7,739 nt of DNA from Paludibacteraceae bacterium. GTDB taxonomy: Bacteria; Bacteroidota; Bacteroidia; Bacteroidales; Paludibacteraceae. The position numbers and the translations under genes were made by a program. Below are positions 1 through 5,885 of the stretch, one piece after another. The stretch is from assembly GCA_017402895.1 (NCBI GenBank), contig JAFPLG010000088.1:1-7739 (forward strand), written 5' to 3'. Every line of letters starts with the position of its first letter. The stretch's first letter is position 1. A model generated the notes under the pieces. The model was not told the DNA's origin and did no database searches. It saw only the letters and a program-made list of their open reading frames with translations.

Positions 1-435
1 GGTATCACCGAGCCGACTCCTACTTTCTCGGCTTGCTTCGGCCAGGCATTCCTGGAGTTGCACCCGACCAAATATGCAGAGGAACTCGTTAAGCGCATGG
101 AGAAGAGCGGCGCCAAGGCTTACTTGGTTAACACCGGTTGGAACGGAACAGGCAAGCGTATCTCGATTCGCGACACCCGCGGTATCATCGATGCTATCCT
201 GGGTGGCGACATCCTGAATGCTCCGACCAAGAAGATTCCGTTCTTCAACTTCGAGGTTCCGACCCAGCTGCCGGGCGTAGATCCTGCTATCCTGGATCCG
301 CGTGACACCTACAAGGATGCTGCAGAGTGGGAAGTGAAGGCAAAAGACCTGGCTGCTCGCTTCATCAAGAACTTCGACAAGTATACGTCGAACGAAGCAG
401 GTAAGGCACTGGTTGCTGCCGGTCCGCAGTTGTAA
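1..435 (+). CDS. pckA: Phosphoenolpyruvate carboxykinase (ATP), C-terminal part
   Basis: This is the last 144 codons of ATP-dependent PEP carboxykinase, a cytosolic enzyme that interconverts oxaloacetate + ATP and PEP + CO2 + ADP. In many Bacteroidales fermenters it is thought to run in the CO2-fixing direction toward succinate. The frame is open from base 1, so the gene starts outside the window. The TTG at 58 is an internal Leu codon, not a start, because the family-typical stretch [10 protein letters not shown] lies upstream of it. Other family landmarks are [11 protein letters not shown], the [14 protein letters not shown] segment (residues 43-56 of the visible part), the TRGIIDAIL helix, [12 protein letters not shown] and the terminal NFDKYT...ALVAAGPQL. 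The visible part has no frameshift and ends at the usual family C-terminus. A hairpin directly after the stop and a strong terminator at 491-525 make this the end of its transcript. Confidence 0.96.
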   Translation, partial: GITEPTPTFSACFGQAFLELHPTKYAEELVKRMEKSGAKAYLVNTGWNGTGKRISIRDTRGIIDAILGGDILNAPTKKIPFFNFEVPTQLPGVDPAILDPRDTYKDAAEWEVKAKDLAARFIKNFDKYTSNEAGKALVAAGPQL

Positions 436-450
436 CCGGTTTAGAACCGG
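436..450 (+). other. Short hairpin directly after the pckA stop codon
   Basis: CCGGTT-TAG-AACCGG is a perfect 6-bp inverted repeat with a 3-nt loop, beginning at the first base after the TAA. No T-run follows, so it is not an intrinsic terminator. It could protect the 3' end or be a processing site (inference). A similar hairpin follows the porX stop at 4322-4337. Confidence 0.5.
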
Positions 451-490
451 AGCAAAATAGCCATGCGGCATATGGCCAATGGCGAAAGGT

Positions 491-525
491 AAGGTACGCG
501 TGTGTGCGCGTACCTTATTTTTTTT
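491..525 (+). terminator. Rho-independent terminator of pckA
   Basis: A perfect 10-bp stem (AAGGTACGCG at 491-500, CGCGTACCTT at 507-516) encloses the loop TGTGTG and is followed by A and then eight T (518-525). It lies 55 bases after the pckA stop. This separates pckA from the convergent lipoprotein gene, whose own terminator lies at 560-591. Confidence 0.93.
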
Positions 526-559
526 GTGGGATGTAAAAGAGGGGGGGTGAGTTAGGGAC

Positions 560-591
560 AAAAAAAAGAGGCTTGTTCCTTGAACAGCCTC
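560..591 (-). terminator. Rho-independent terminator of the small lipoprotein gene
   Basis: Read on the minus strand, GAGGCTGTTC, a short loop AAG and GAACAAGCCTC form a stem of about 10 bp with one bulged base, followed by eight T (plus-strand A-run 560-567). It sits 33 bases after the stop at 625. A dedicated terminator supports the view that the short minus-strand frame is a real monocistronic gene. Confidence 0.88.
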
Positions 592-624
592 ATTTCCAAC
601 GTTACTATAAACGTTTTACTGAAA

Positions 625-765
625 TTACTCAGCTACAGTGTCAGTAACAACCTCTGCTACGGTGTCGTTAGCGGTGGTGTCGTTGCAGCCTGCATTCTCA
701 GCAGCCTTGTTACCACAAGCCATAGCGGCCATTGCAACAACTGCAAGGAAAAGAACTTTCTTCAT
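625..765 (-). CDS. Small putative lipoprotein, 46 residues
   Basis: ATG at 765 (plus-strand CAT 763-765) and stop TAA at 627-625 give 46 residues. The N-terminus is a classic short signal sequence: MKK, a hydrophobic core LFLAVVAMAAMA, then Cys17. The lipobox is A-M-A-C, weak at its first position but acceptable for lipoprotein signal peptidase, so the product is probably exported and lipidated at Cys17. The mature part is only 30 residues, rich in Ala, Thr, Val, Asp, Asn and Glu and acidic, with a second Cys at 27 and a repeated D-T-V-A-E near the end. I recognise no family. Very short Ala/Thr/Glu-rich lipoproteins of this design are common and mostly uncharacterised in Bacteroidales. Reality is supported by a consensus promoter upstream (831-862) and an intrinsic terminator downstream (560-591). 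The leader is roughly 60 nt, and AAGGAT just upstream of the ATG may serve as an RBS. A plus-strand open frame across the same bases lacks all of this. Confidence 0.82.
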   Translation of the reverse strand: MKKVLFLAVVAMAAMACGNKAAENAGCNDTTANDTVAEVVTDTVAE

Positions 766-830
766 AATTTTTTTATCCTTAAAAAGTTAATATTAACATT
801 TGATTTCCTTGTTTTTTCAGAAATCGGCTG

Positions 831-862
831 CAAAATTACAACATTTTTTGCATATATCCAAA
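831..862 (-). promoter_or_regulatory. Bacteroidota-type promoter of the small lipoprotein gene
   Basis: On the minus strand, TTTG (862-859) is followed after exactly 20 nt by TAATTTTG (838-831). This fits the Bacteroidota primary-sigma consensus TTTG-N19-21-TAnnTTTG. Transcription would start around 825 and leave a leader of about 60 nt. Its -33 box lies inside the spacer of the divergent promoter at 847-878. Confidence 0.8.
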
Positions 863-878
863 AAAAAATGTAAATTTG
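847..878 (+). promoter_or_regulatory. Bacteroidota-type promoter of the PASTA-rluD-porX cluster
   Basis: TTTG (847-850), a 20-nt spacer, then TAAATTTG (871-878) match the Bacteroidota primary-sigma consensus exactly. The expected start of transcription is near 884, which gives a leader of only about 15 nt before the ATG at 900. This placement argues against a TTG start at 876, which would fall inside the -7 box. It is the only clear plus-strand promoter I see ahead of the five-gene cluster. Confidence 0.82.
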
Positions 879-899
879 CACGATTTTTTTAATAGAATT

Positions 900-1787
900 A
901 TGAAATTTAAAGCATTTCAGACGAAATCTAAGACACTTTTTGTGTGTATTAACGTTTTTATGGCCATTTTGGCGGTTGTTCTGTTAGTGATTTTGCTATA
1001 CGGATGGCTGAATCTATATACGGATCACGGTGTTGAAGTGGAAGTGCCGAACATAAAAGGCATGATGATAGACGAAGCGGAGACACTGGCCGAGTCGGTA
1101 GGACTGGAGATCAAGGTGATTGACTCGGTCTATACGACCAAGGTGCCGCGTGGTATCGTGATAGAGCAGACGCCGGTGGCCATGAGTCGCGCCAAGAGAC
1201 ACAGATTGATCTACGTCGTGATGAATGCAAAATGCAAGCGGAGAATCCCCGTGCCGGACGTGACGCTGCTGAGTTATCGTCAGGCTACAGCCACCATCGA
1301 GGCGATGGGACTGCGCGTGACGAACATGGTCTATCAGCCCTATGAGCACCGCGACATCGTGATTGGGTTGTCGCTGAACGGCAGGAAGTTGTCGCCGGGC
1401 GAGCGCGTAGAAGAAGGAAGCAGCATCGTGCTGATCGTAGGTTCGGGCAACAAGGGCGGCACGCATGCCGTGAAGGTGCCGGATCTGCTGGGTAAGACGC
1501 TGGAAGAAGCCAAGGCCATACTGGAAGCCAACGAACTGACACTGGGTGCCTATGAGTTTGACGAACCCGTGACAGACGACAACATGGGCAAATTCAAGGT
1601 ATATACCCAATCGCCGCTGAAGGGTTCGGACGCCATAGACGGCGACGAGGTGATGATTATGCTCACGCGTAACGTAGAGCGCAAACTACAAGATATCTAC
1701 GAGACCCGCAGCGCAGAAGAATCCAAGGAAGAGATCGCACAACCGGACACCATAGATCAGCTCAACGAAGATGACCGTTGGTTCTGA
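900..1787 (+). CDS. Membrane-anchored triple-PASTA-domain protein
   Basis: This is a 295-residue protein. After a basic N-terminus there is one transmembrane segment at about residues 14-36 (Val/Leu/Ile-rich). Three PASTA domains follow at about 46-110, 117-183 and 192-258, with recognisable pieces VEVPNIKGM, IEQTP, IPVPDVTLL, KVPDLLGKTLEEA and TQSPLKG. The tail of about 35 residues is acidic (EESKEE, NEDDRW). PASTA domains bind peptidoglycan fragments or beta-lactam-like ligands in Ser/Thr kinases and PBPs. Here no kinase or transpeptidase is attached, so a periplasmic cell-wall-binding or scaffold role is inferred. The start is ATG at 900; the in-frame TTG at 876 lies in the promoter. The last 17 bases overlap rluD. 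In my recollection a PASTA protein next to an RluD-family gene is a recurrent arrangement in Bacteroidales. Confidence 0.9.
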   Translation: MKFKAFQTKSKTLFVCINVFMAILAVVLLVILLYGWLNLYTDHGVEVEVPNIKGMMIDEAETLAESVGLEIKVIDSVYTTKVPRGIVIEQTPVAMSRAKRHRLIYVVMNAKCKRRIPVPDVTLLSYRQATATIEAMGLRVTNMVYQPYEHRDIVIGLSLNGRKLSPGERVEEGSSIVLIVGSGNKGGTHAVKVPDLLGKTLEEAKAILEANELTLGAYEFDEPVTDDNMGKFKVYTQSPLKGSDAIDGDEVMIMLTRNVERKLQDIYETRSAEESKEEIAQPDTIDQLNEDDRWF

Positions 1788-2808
1788 TGAAATATTCGAG
1801 CGCTGGCGTTGTGAGGTGGACAAGGGGCAAGCCCAGGTACGCATCGACAAATACCTGGCCGAGCACATGTCGGACACATCGCGTACCCGCATTCAGCAAG
1901 CCGCTGACGGTGGGCATGTGTGGGTGAACGGCAAGCCGGTCAACAGCAGCTACAAGGTGAAGCCGCTGGACGTGGTTCAGGTGCTGCTGGACCATGAACC
2001 CCACGACACGACCATAGTGCCGGAACCGATCCCGCTGAATATCGTATACGAAGACGAGGACGTGCTGGTGGTGAACAAAGAGGCCGGCATGGTGGTGCAT
2101 CCCGGACACGGCAACTACGAGCATACGCTTCTTCATGCCCTGGCCTATCATTTCCAGCAGTCAGCATTCAGTAGTCAGCAGCCGATCGACATCAACAACC
2201 CGGAGATCGGACTGGTGCACCGTATCGACAAGGACACGAGTGGACTGCTGCTGATTGCCAAGACGCCGGAGGCCAAGACAAACCTGGGTTGGCAATTCTT
2301 CGAACACACGATTGACCGCACGTACAACGCGCTGGTATGGGGAACTTTTCAGGAGGAGAGTGGCACGATTTTTGGAGCATTGGCTCGTGATAATAGAGAC
2401 CGCACGATTTATCGTGTATGGGACCCGGAAGAGAATCCGAATGCCAAGGAGGCAGTGACCCACTGGCGCGTGCTGGAGCGCTTTCCGTACGTGACACTGG
2501 TGGAATGCCGACTGGAGACAGGACGTACGCACCAGATACGTGTGCATATGCGCCATATCGGTCATCCGCTTTTTGCGGACGAGAAATACGGCGGTATGGA
2601 GATACTGAAAGGACTGCGCACACAGAAGTACGCACAGTATATACGCAACTGCTTTGAGCTCTGTCCGCGCCAGGTTCTACACGCGAAAACGATAGGATTC
2701 ACCCACCCGCGCACGGGCGAGAGGATGCTATTTGATAGTGAGTGGCCTCAGGACATGTCGAACCTGATAAACAAATGGAGACACTATGAGCCAAATACTC
2801 TGGGCTGA
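1771..2808 (+). CDS. rluD: RluD-family 23S rRNA pseudouridine synthase
   Basis: This 345-residue protein has the RluA/RluD architecture. An N-terminal S4 RNA-binding domain (about 18-75, R-I-D-K-Y-L...S-R-T-R-I-Q...V-W-V-N-G) is followed by the pseudouridine synthase domain (about 90-330). The catalytic loop is H150-R-I-D153-K-D-T-S-G, with D153 the expected nucleophile. Other family marks are the E-D-E-D-V-L-V-V-N-K-E-A-G-M-V-V-H-P motif (94-111), L-E-T-G-R-T-H-Q-I-R-V-H-M near 248 and G-H-P-L-F-A-D-E-K-Y-G after it. RluD modifies uridines in helix 69 of 23S rRNA; which site this paralogue targets cannot be read from sequence alone. The ATG at 1771 overlaps the PASTA gene by 17 bp and the 3' end overlaps porX by 23 bp, so translational coupling is likely. 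Confidence 0.93.
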   Translation: MTVGSDEIFERWRCEVDKGQAQVRIDKYLAEHMSDTSRTRIQQAADGGHVWVNGKPVNSSYKVKPLDVVQVLLDHEPHDTTIVPEPIPLNIVYEDEDVLVVNKEAGMVVHPGHGNYEHTLLHALAYHFQQSAFSSQQPIDINNPEIGLVHRIDKDTSGLLLIAKTPEAKTNLGWQFFEHTIDRTYNALVWGTFQEESGTIFGALARDNRDRTIYRVWDPEENPNAKEAVTHWRVLERFPYVTLVECRLETGRTHQIRVHMRHIGHPLFADEKYGGMEILKGLRTQKYAQYIRNCFELCPRQVLHAKTIGFTHPRTGERMLFDSEWPQDMSNLINKWRHYEPNTLG

Positions 2809-4321
2809 CGACGAGATTGATCTGCTGCAGCCCTACATCATCTACCTAAAGGACAAACAGTATGACGTGCTGACCGCGACCAACGGGCAGGATGCCATTG
2901 AGCTTTGCCATCAGGCAAGGCCGGATATCGTATTTCTGGACGAGAACATGCCGGGATTGAGCGGACTGGAGACGCTGCAGGAAATCAAGCGGCTTCATCC
3001 GGAGATACCCGTGGTGATGATCACCAAGAGCGAAGAGGAACGTATCATGGAGGAAGCTATCGGCGAGAAGATAGCCGACTACCTGATCAAACCCGTCAAT
3101 CCGAGTCAGATACTCATGTGCCTAAAGAAGCACATCCATCAGCGGGACATCCTGAGCGAACACACGAACAAGACCTACCGGGAGGAGTGGGGCGACATCA
3201 CGTACCTCATCGACACCGCCTCGACCATAGAAGAGTGGCAAGCCGTAGAGCGTACGCTGACCCACTGGGAACTGGAGCTGCAGGACGTCGACTCGTCGAT
3301 GCGCGAGATGCTACAGATGCAACGCCAGCAAGCCAATGCCGCCTTTGCTAAGTTTGTGCAGCGCCATTACGAGGAGTGGTTCACCGGCGATGAACGCCCG
3401 ATGATGTCGTCCGACGTATTCAAGCGCGTATTGTTCCCCATGTTGGACCGCGGCGAGAAGGTCTTTCTGGTGGTGATCGATAATTTCCGCTACGACCAGT
3501 GGAAGACGATTCAGCCGATGCTCAGCGACTTCCTGACAGTCACGGACGAACAACTCTATTGCTCTATTTTGCCTACGGCTACACAATATGCCCGCAATGC
3601 GATCTTCTCTGGACTGATGCCGCTGCAGATACAGCAGATGTATCCGCAGTTCTGGGTGGAGGAAGAAGAGGAAGAAGGCAAGAACCTATGCGAGAAAGAC
3701 CTGATACAGACTCAACTGGATCGTTATCGCCGGAAGGAAGAGTTCTCGTACTACAAAGTGAACGAGAGTGAGTTTTGCGAGAAGATCACCCGTCAGTTCA
3801 AGGGACTGCGGACACCGCTGAATATCGTGGTGCTGAACTTCATCGACATGCTCTCTCACTCGCGTACGGAGAGCAAGATGATGCGTGAGTTGGCCGGTGA
3901 CGAAGCCGCCTATATGAGTCTGACGAAGAGTTGGTTCCGCCACTCACCCACGTACTTCATGCTGCGACGTATCGCCGAACTGGGTTACCGCATCGTCATC
4001 ACGACGGACCACGGAACGGTGCGCGTGCAGAACCCCGTGCAGATTATCGGTGATAAGAATACCAACACGAACCTGCGGTACAAGGTGGGCAAGTCGCTCA
4101 ACTGCCAGTCGAAGAACGTGATGACGATAGCCGACCCCAAACGCGTAGGACTGCCCTGCCCGAACGTGAGCAGCAGCTATATGTTCTGCGCCGGCAACGA
4201 GTTTTTCGGTTACCCGAATAATTTCAACTACTACGCTCAGCACTATCGCAATACCTTCCAACACGGCGGCATATCGCTGGAGGAGATGGTGATACCGCTG
4301 ATCATACTTGATCCGAAGTAA
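2786..4321 (+). CDS. porX: PorX-type response regulator with PglZ effector domain
   Basis: This is a 511-residue two-domain regulator. The receiver domain (about 1-120) has the acidic pocket D8-D9, phosphoacceptor D52 (IVFLDENMPG), T80 and K102, so it looks phosphorylatable. After a helical linker comes a PglZ domain (about 205-508) of the alkaline phosphatase superfamily. Candidate metal and catalytic positions are all present: D232 in VVIDNFRYDQW, T265 in LPTATQYARN, D354 and H358 in NFIDMLSHSR, D408-H409 in TTDHGTVRV, and H493. The overall layout and length match PorX of Porphyromonas gingivalis and Flavobacterium. There PorX works with the kinase PorY and an ECF sigma factor in control of the type IX secretion system, and its PglZ domain has been reported to act on oligonucleotides. 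No porY kinase lies in this window. The gene overlaps rluD by 23 bp. An acidic run (VEEEEEEGKN, 291-300) probably forms a surface loop. Whether this organism has a type IX secretion system is unknown from here. Confidence 0.92.
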   Translation: MSQILWADDEIDLLQPYIIYLKDKQYDVLTATNGQDAIELCHQARPDIVFLDENMPGLSGLETLQEIKRLHPEIPVVMITKSEEERIMEEAIGEKIADYLIKPVNPSQILMCLKKHIHQRDILSEHTNKTYREEWGDITYLIDTASTIEEWQAVERTLTHWELELQDVDSSMREMLQMQRQQANAAFAKFVQRHYEEWFTGDERPMMSSDVFKRVLFPMLDRGEKVFLVVIDNFRYDQWKTIQPMLSDFLTVTDEQLYCSILPTATQYARNAIFSGLMPLQIQQMYPQFWVEEEEEEGKNLCEKDLIQTQLDRYRRKEEFSYYKVNESEFCEKITRQFKGLRTPLNIVVLNFIDMLSHSRTESKMMRELAGDEAAYMSLTKSWFRHSPTYFMLRRIAELGYRIVITTDHGTVRVQNPVQIIGDKNTNTNLRYKVGKSLNCQSKNVMTIADPKRVGLPCPNVSSSYMFCAGNEFFGYPNNFNYYAQHYRNTFQHGGISLEEMVIPLIILDPK

Positions 4322-4337
4322 CCGGAGTAGGCTCCGG
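4322..4337 (+). other. Short intercistronic hairpin after porX
   Basis: CCGGAG-TAGG-CTCCGG is a perfect 6-bp inverted repeat with a 4-nt loop, starting at the base after the porX stop. No T-run follows, and the next gene starts 11 bases later at 4349. It could affect mRNA stability or expression of the next gene (inference). It closely resembles the hairpin after pckA at 436-450. Confidence 0.5.
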
Positions 4338-4348
4338 ACCCGAAAAAG

Positions 4349-5269
4349 ATGGCACGTCACCGTTCGCGACATATTATCCTATGGATTTTCTTGCTGGTGT
4401 TGCTGGCAGGTCTGCTCTGGGTGGGGATGTATACCATCTCGCACGGCACGGCACGAAAAGTGGCCGAGACGGACCGAACGATTATTGTGCTGAGCTACAA
4501 CACCCAGCGGATGGGTGGATTCCAGAAACCCGAACAGAACGAAGTGCTGCAGTACATCCTGCGCACCGATGCCGATATCGTATGTCTGCAAGAGGTGGAG
4601 GTCTACCAGGACAACCAGTACCTGACCCTGGGCGAACTGCGCGATGCGATGCAGGCATATCCCTACTGCTATTTTGCCTTCTCGGTGCACAACAACCGTC
4701 GCCAGTTTGGCAATGCCGTCTTCTCGAAATACCCGATTCTGGACCGCGAGAACGTGGACTTCGAGTCCCGCTCGAACAGCACGTGCCGTTGTGATATCGT
4801 GGTGGAGGACGACACGCTGCGGCTGTTCTGCAACCACCTGGAGTCGTTCCGATTCAGTGCCGACTCGCTGCGCGACTCGACGGCCATGGGCAGTCTGCGT
4901 CGTCTGTATCATATGCTTCCCTCGATATGGGGCAAGGGCAAAGGACGCACGGAACAGGCACAGGCCGTGCGGGAAGAGATAGAGCGCTCGCCCTATCCGG
5001 TGCTGGTGGTAGGTGACTTCAACGACACACCTCTCTCGGCTTCGTACCGCACCATAGCGGAGGGACTGACGGATGCTTTTCTGAGTACTTCCTGGGGACG
5101 GATGGGTAGCACGTTCTTCGTGTCGGTAGACGTGGCCGGACGGGATTGGACCTTCCCCTTCCGAATTGATTATATCCTGTGTTCGCCGGAACTGACACCT
5201 CTGGACTGTACAATAGATGAGGTCAACTACTCGGACCACTATCCTATTAGCGCCAAGATAGCGCTATAG
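4349..5269 (+). CDS. Membrane-anchored endonuclease/exonuclease/phosphatase-family protein
   Basis: This is a 306-residue protein. A basic N-terminus (MARHRSRH) precedes one transmembrane helix at about 9-30, so the catalytic part is probably periplasmic or membrane-tethered. The rest is a complete EEP (DNase I-like) domain from about 43 to 306. Its metal and catalytic signatures are N51 (LSYNTQ), E82 (VCLQEVE), GNAVFSKYP (121-129), H163 (CNHLES), D223 and N225 (VVGDFNDTP), D274 (FRIDYIL) and the terminal D296-H297 (SDHYPI). All key positions of a Mg-dependent phosphodiesterase or phosphomonoesterase are intact. The substrate cannot be assigned: family members cut DNA, RNA, inositol phosphates, sphingomyelin or lipid-linked phosphates. 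The start is ATG at 4349 with a purine-rich GAAAAAG just upstream, 27 bases after porX. It is likely cotranscribed with porX and queH. Confidence 0.9.
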   Translation: MARHRSRHIILWIFLLVLLAGLLWVGMYTISHGTARKVAETDRTIIVLSYNTQRMGGFQKPEQNEVLQYILRTDADIVCLQEVEVYQDNQYLTLGELRDAMQAYPYCYFAFSVHNNRRQFGNAVFSKYPILDRENVDFESRSNSTCRCDIVVEDDTLRLFCNHLESFRFSADSLRDSTAMGSLRRLYHMLPSIWGKGKGRTEQAQAVREEIERSPYPVLVVGDFNDTPLSASYRTIAEGLTDAFLSTSWGRMGSTFFVSVDVAGRDWTFPFRIDYILCSPELTPLDCTIDEVNYSDHYPISAKIAL

Positions 5270-5292
5270 AAACTGAAAGGTGAAAGGTAATT
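5269..5292 (+). repeat. Short GGTGAAAGG-type repeat tract at the queH start
   Basis: The bases GAAAGGTGAAAGGTAA (5275-5290) contain two tandem copies of a GAAAGGT unit and carry the purines that serve as the queH RBS and GTG start. A related tract in inverted orientation lies inside queH at about 5729-5761. Short GGTGAAAGG-like runs recur, in my recollection, in Bacteroidales intergenic DNA; copy number in this genome cannot be seen. Confidence 0.35.
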
Positions 5293-5885
5293 CTCCCATA
5301 CAGGTTCCGGAGGGGTTGCAGACAGTGCTGCTTCATGCCTGTTGTGCGCCTTGCAGTTCAGCCATTGTAGAGTGGCTGCTGGCCCATCATATCACGCCCG
5401 TCATCTACTACTACAATCCGAATATCTTTCCCGACGAAGAATACCTGATTCGAAAAGAGGAGAGCAAGCGTCATGCCGACAGTCTGGGCGTGAGATGGAT
5501 AGACGGCGACTACGACCATACGGCATGGAGGCAGACAGTATGCGGACTGGAGCATGAACCCGAACGGGGTAATCGCTGTGCGGCGTGTTTTCGTCATCGA
5601 CTGCTGGCCGCAGCCCGTATGGCCCAGCAGAAAGGTATCCCGTGGTTTGCCACGACCCTGGCTTCTTCGCGCTGGAAGAGTCTGGACCAGATCAACGCTG
5701 CCGGCCTATGGGCGGAAGAACAACTCCGCTCACCGCTCACCAATAACCTATCACCTTTATTCTGGGCACAAAACTGGCGCAAAGGAGGGCTGCAGCAGCG
5801 CCGCAACGAACTCTTGCGCCAATTCGGTTTCTACAACCAGCAGTATTGCGGTTGCGAATTCAGTATGCGTACGGAATCGAATTAA
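5280..5885 (+). CDS. queH: Epoxyqueuosine reductase QueH
   Basis: This 201-residue protein is of the DUF208/QueH family, the alternative to QueG for the last step of queuosine synthesis in tRNA (epoxyqueuosine to queuosine). Conserved elements are L-H-A-C21-C22-A-P-C25-S, YYYNPNIFP (43-51), G-N-R-C100-A-A-C103-F, TTLASSRWKSLDQIN (125-139) and the C-terminal YC190GC192EFS. The cysteines are those expected to hold the iron-sulfur cluster and metal site described for QueH. The start is GTG at 5280: the codon two before it is a TGA stop (5274-5276), no other good start lies ahead of the cysteine motif, and AACTGAAAG lies just upstream as a possible RBS. It begins 10 bp after the EEP gene. Between WAEEQ and WAQNWRKGG the stretch LRSPLTNNLSPLF (149-161) looks like an insertion of repeat-like DNA. 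It converges on rmlB with a 4-bp overlap at the stops and no visible terminator. Confidence 0.93.
   Translation: MKGNSPIQVPEGLQTVLLHACCAPCSSAIVEWLLAHHITPVIYYYNPNIFPDEEYLIRKEESKRHADSLGVRWIDGDYDHTAWRQTVCGLEHEPERGNRCAACFRHRLLAAARMAQQKGIPWFATTLASSRWKSLDQINAAGLWAEEQLRSPLTNNLSPLFWAQNWRKGGLQQRRNELLRQFGFYNQQYCGCEFSMRTESN
5729..5761 (-). repeat. Degenerate GGTGA-type repeat inside queH
   Basis: The plus strand reads as spaced copies of a TCACC unit (CTCACC, CTCACC, AACCTATCACC). Its reverse complement contains GGTGATAGG and GGTGAGCGG units that resemble GGTGAAAGG at 5279-5287. In queH it is translated as R-S-P-L-T-N-N-L-S-P-L with no frameshift. It may be a captured copy of an intergenic repeat (inference). 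Confidence 0.3.

Noticed and set aside
580..873. 97-codon plus-strand open frame across the lipoprotein region
   Set aside because: It runs antisense to a gene with promoter, signal peptide and terminator, extends through both promoters, starts inside the terminator hairpin and encodes nothing recognisable.
876..899. TTG at 876 as start of the PASTA gene, adding eight residues
   Set aside because: It lies inside the TAAATTTG -7 box (871-878) and upstream of the expected transcription start. The ATG at 900 gives a normal basic-then-hydrophobic N-terminus.
1014..1610. 198-codon minus-strand open frame antisense to the PASTA gene
   Set aside because: It lies over PASTA repeats that are clearly coding on the plus strand, with no promoter or RBS of its own seen.
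4379..5239. 286-codon minus-strand open frame antisense to the EEP gene
   Set aside because: His/Val/Arg-rich product without domains; the plus strand carries every EEP motif.
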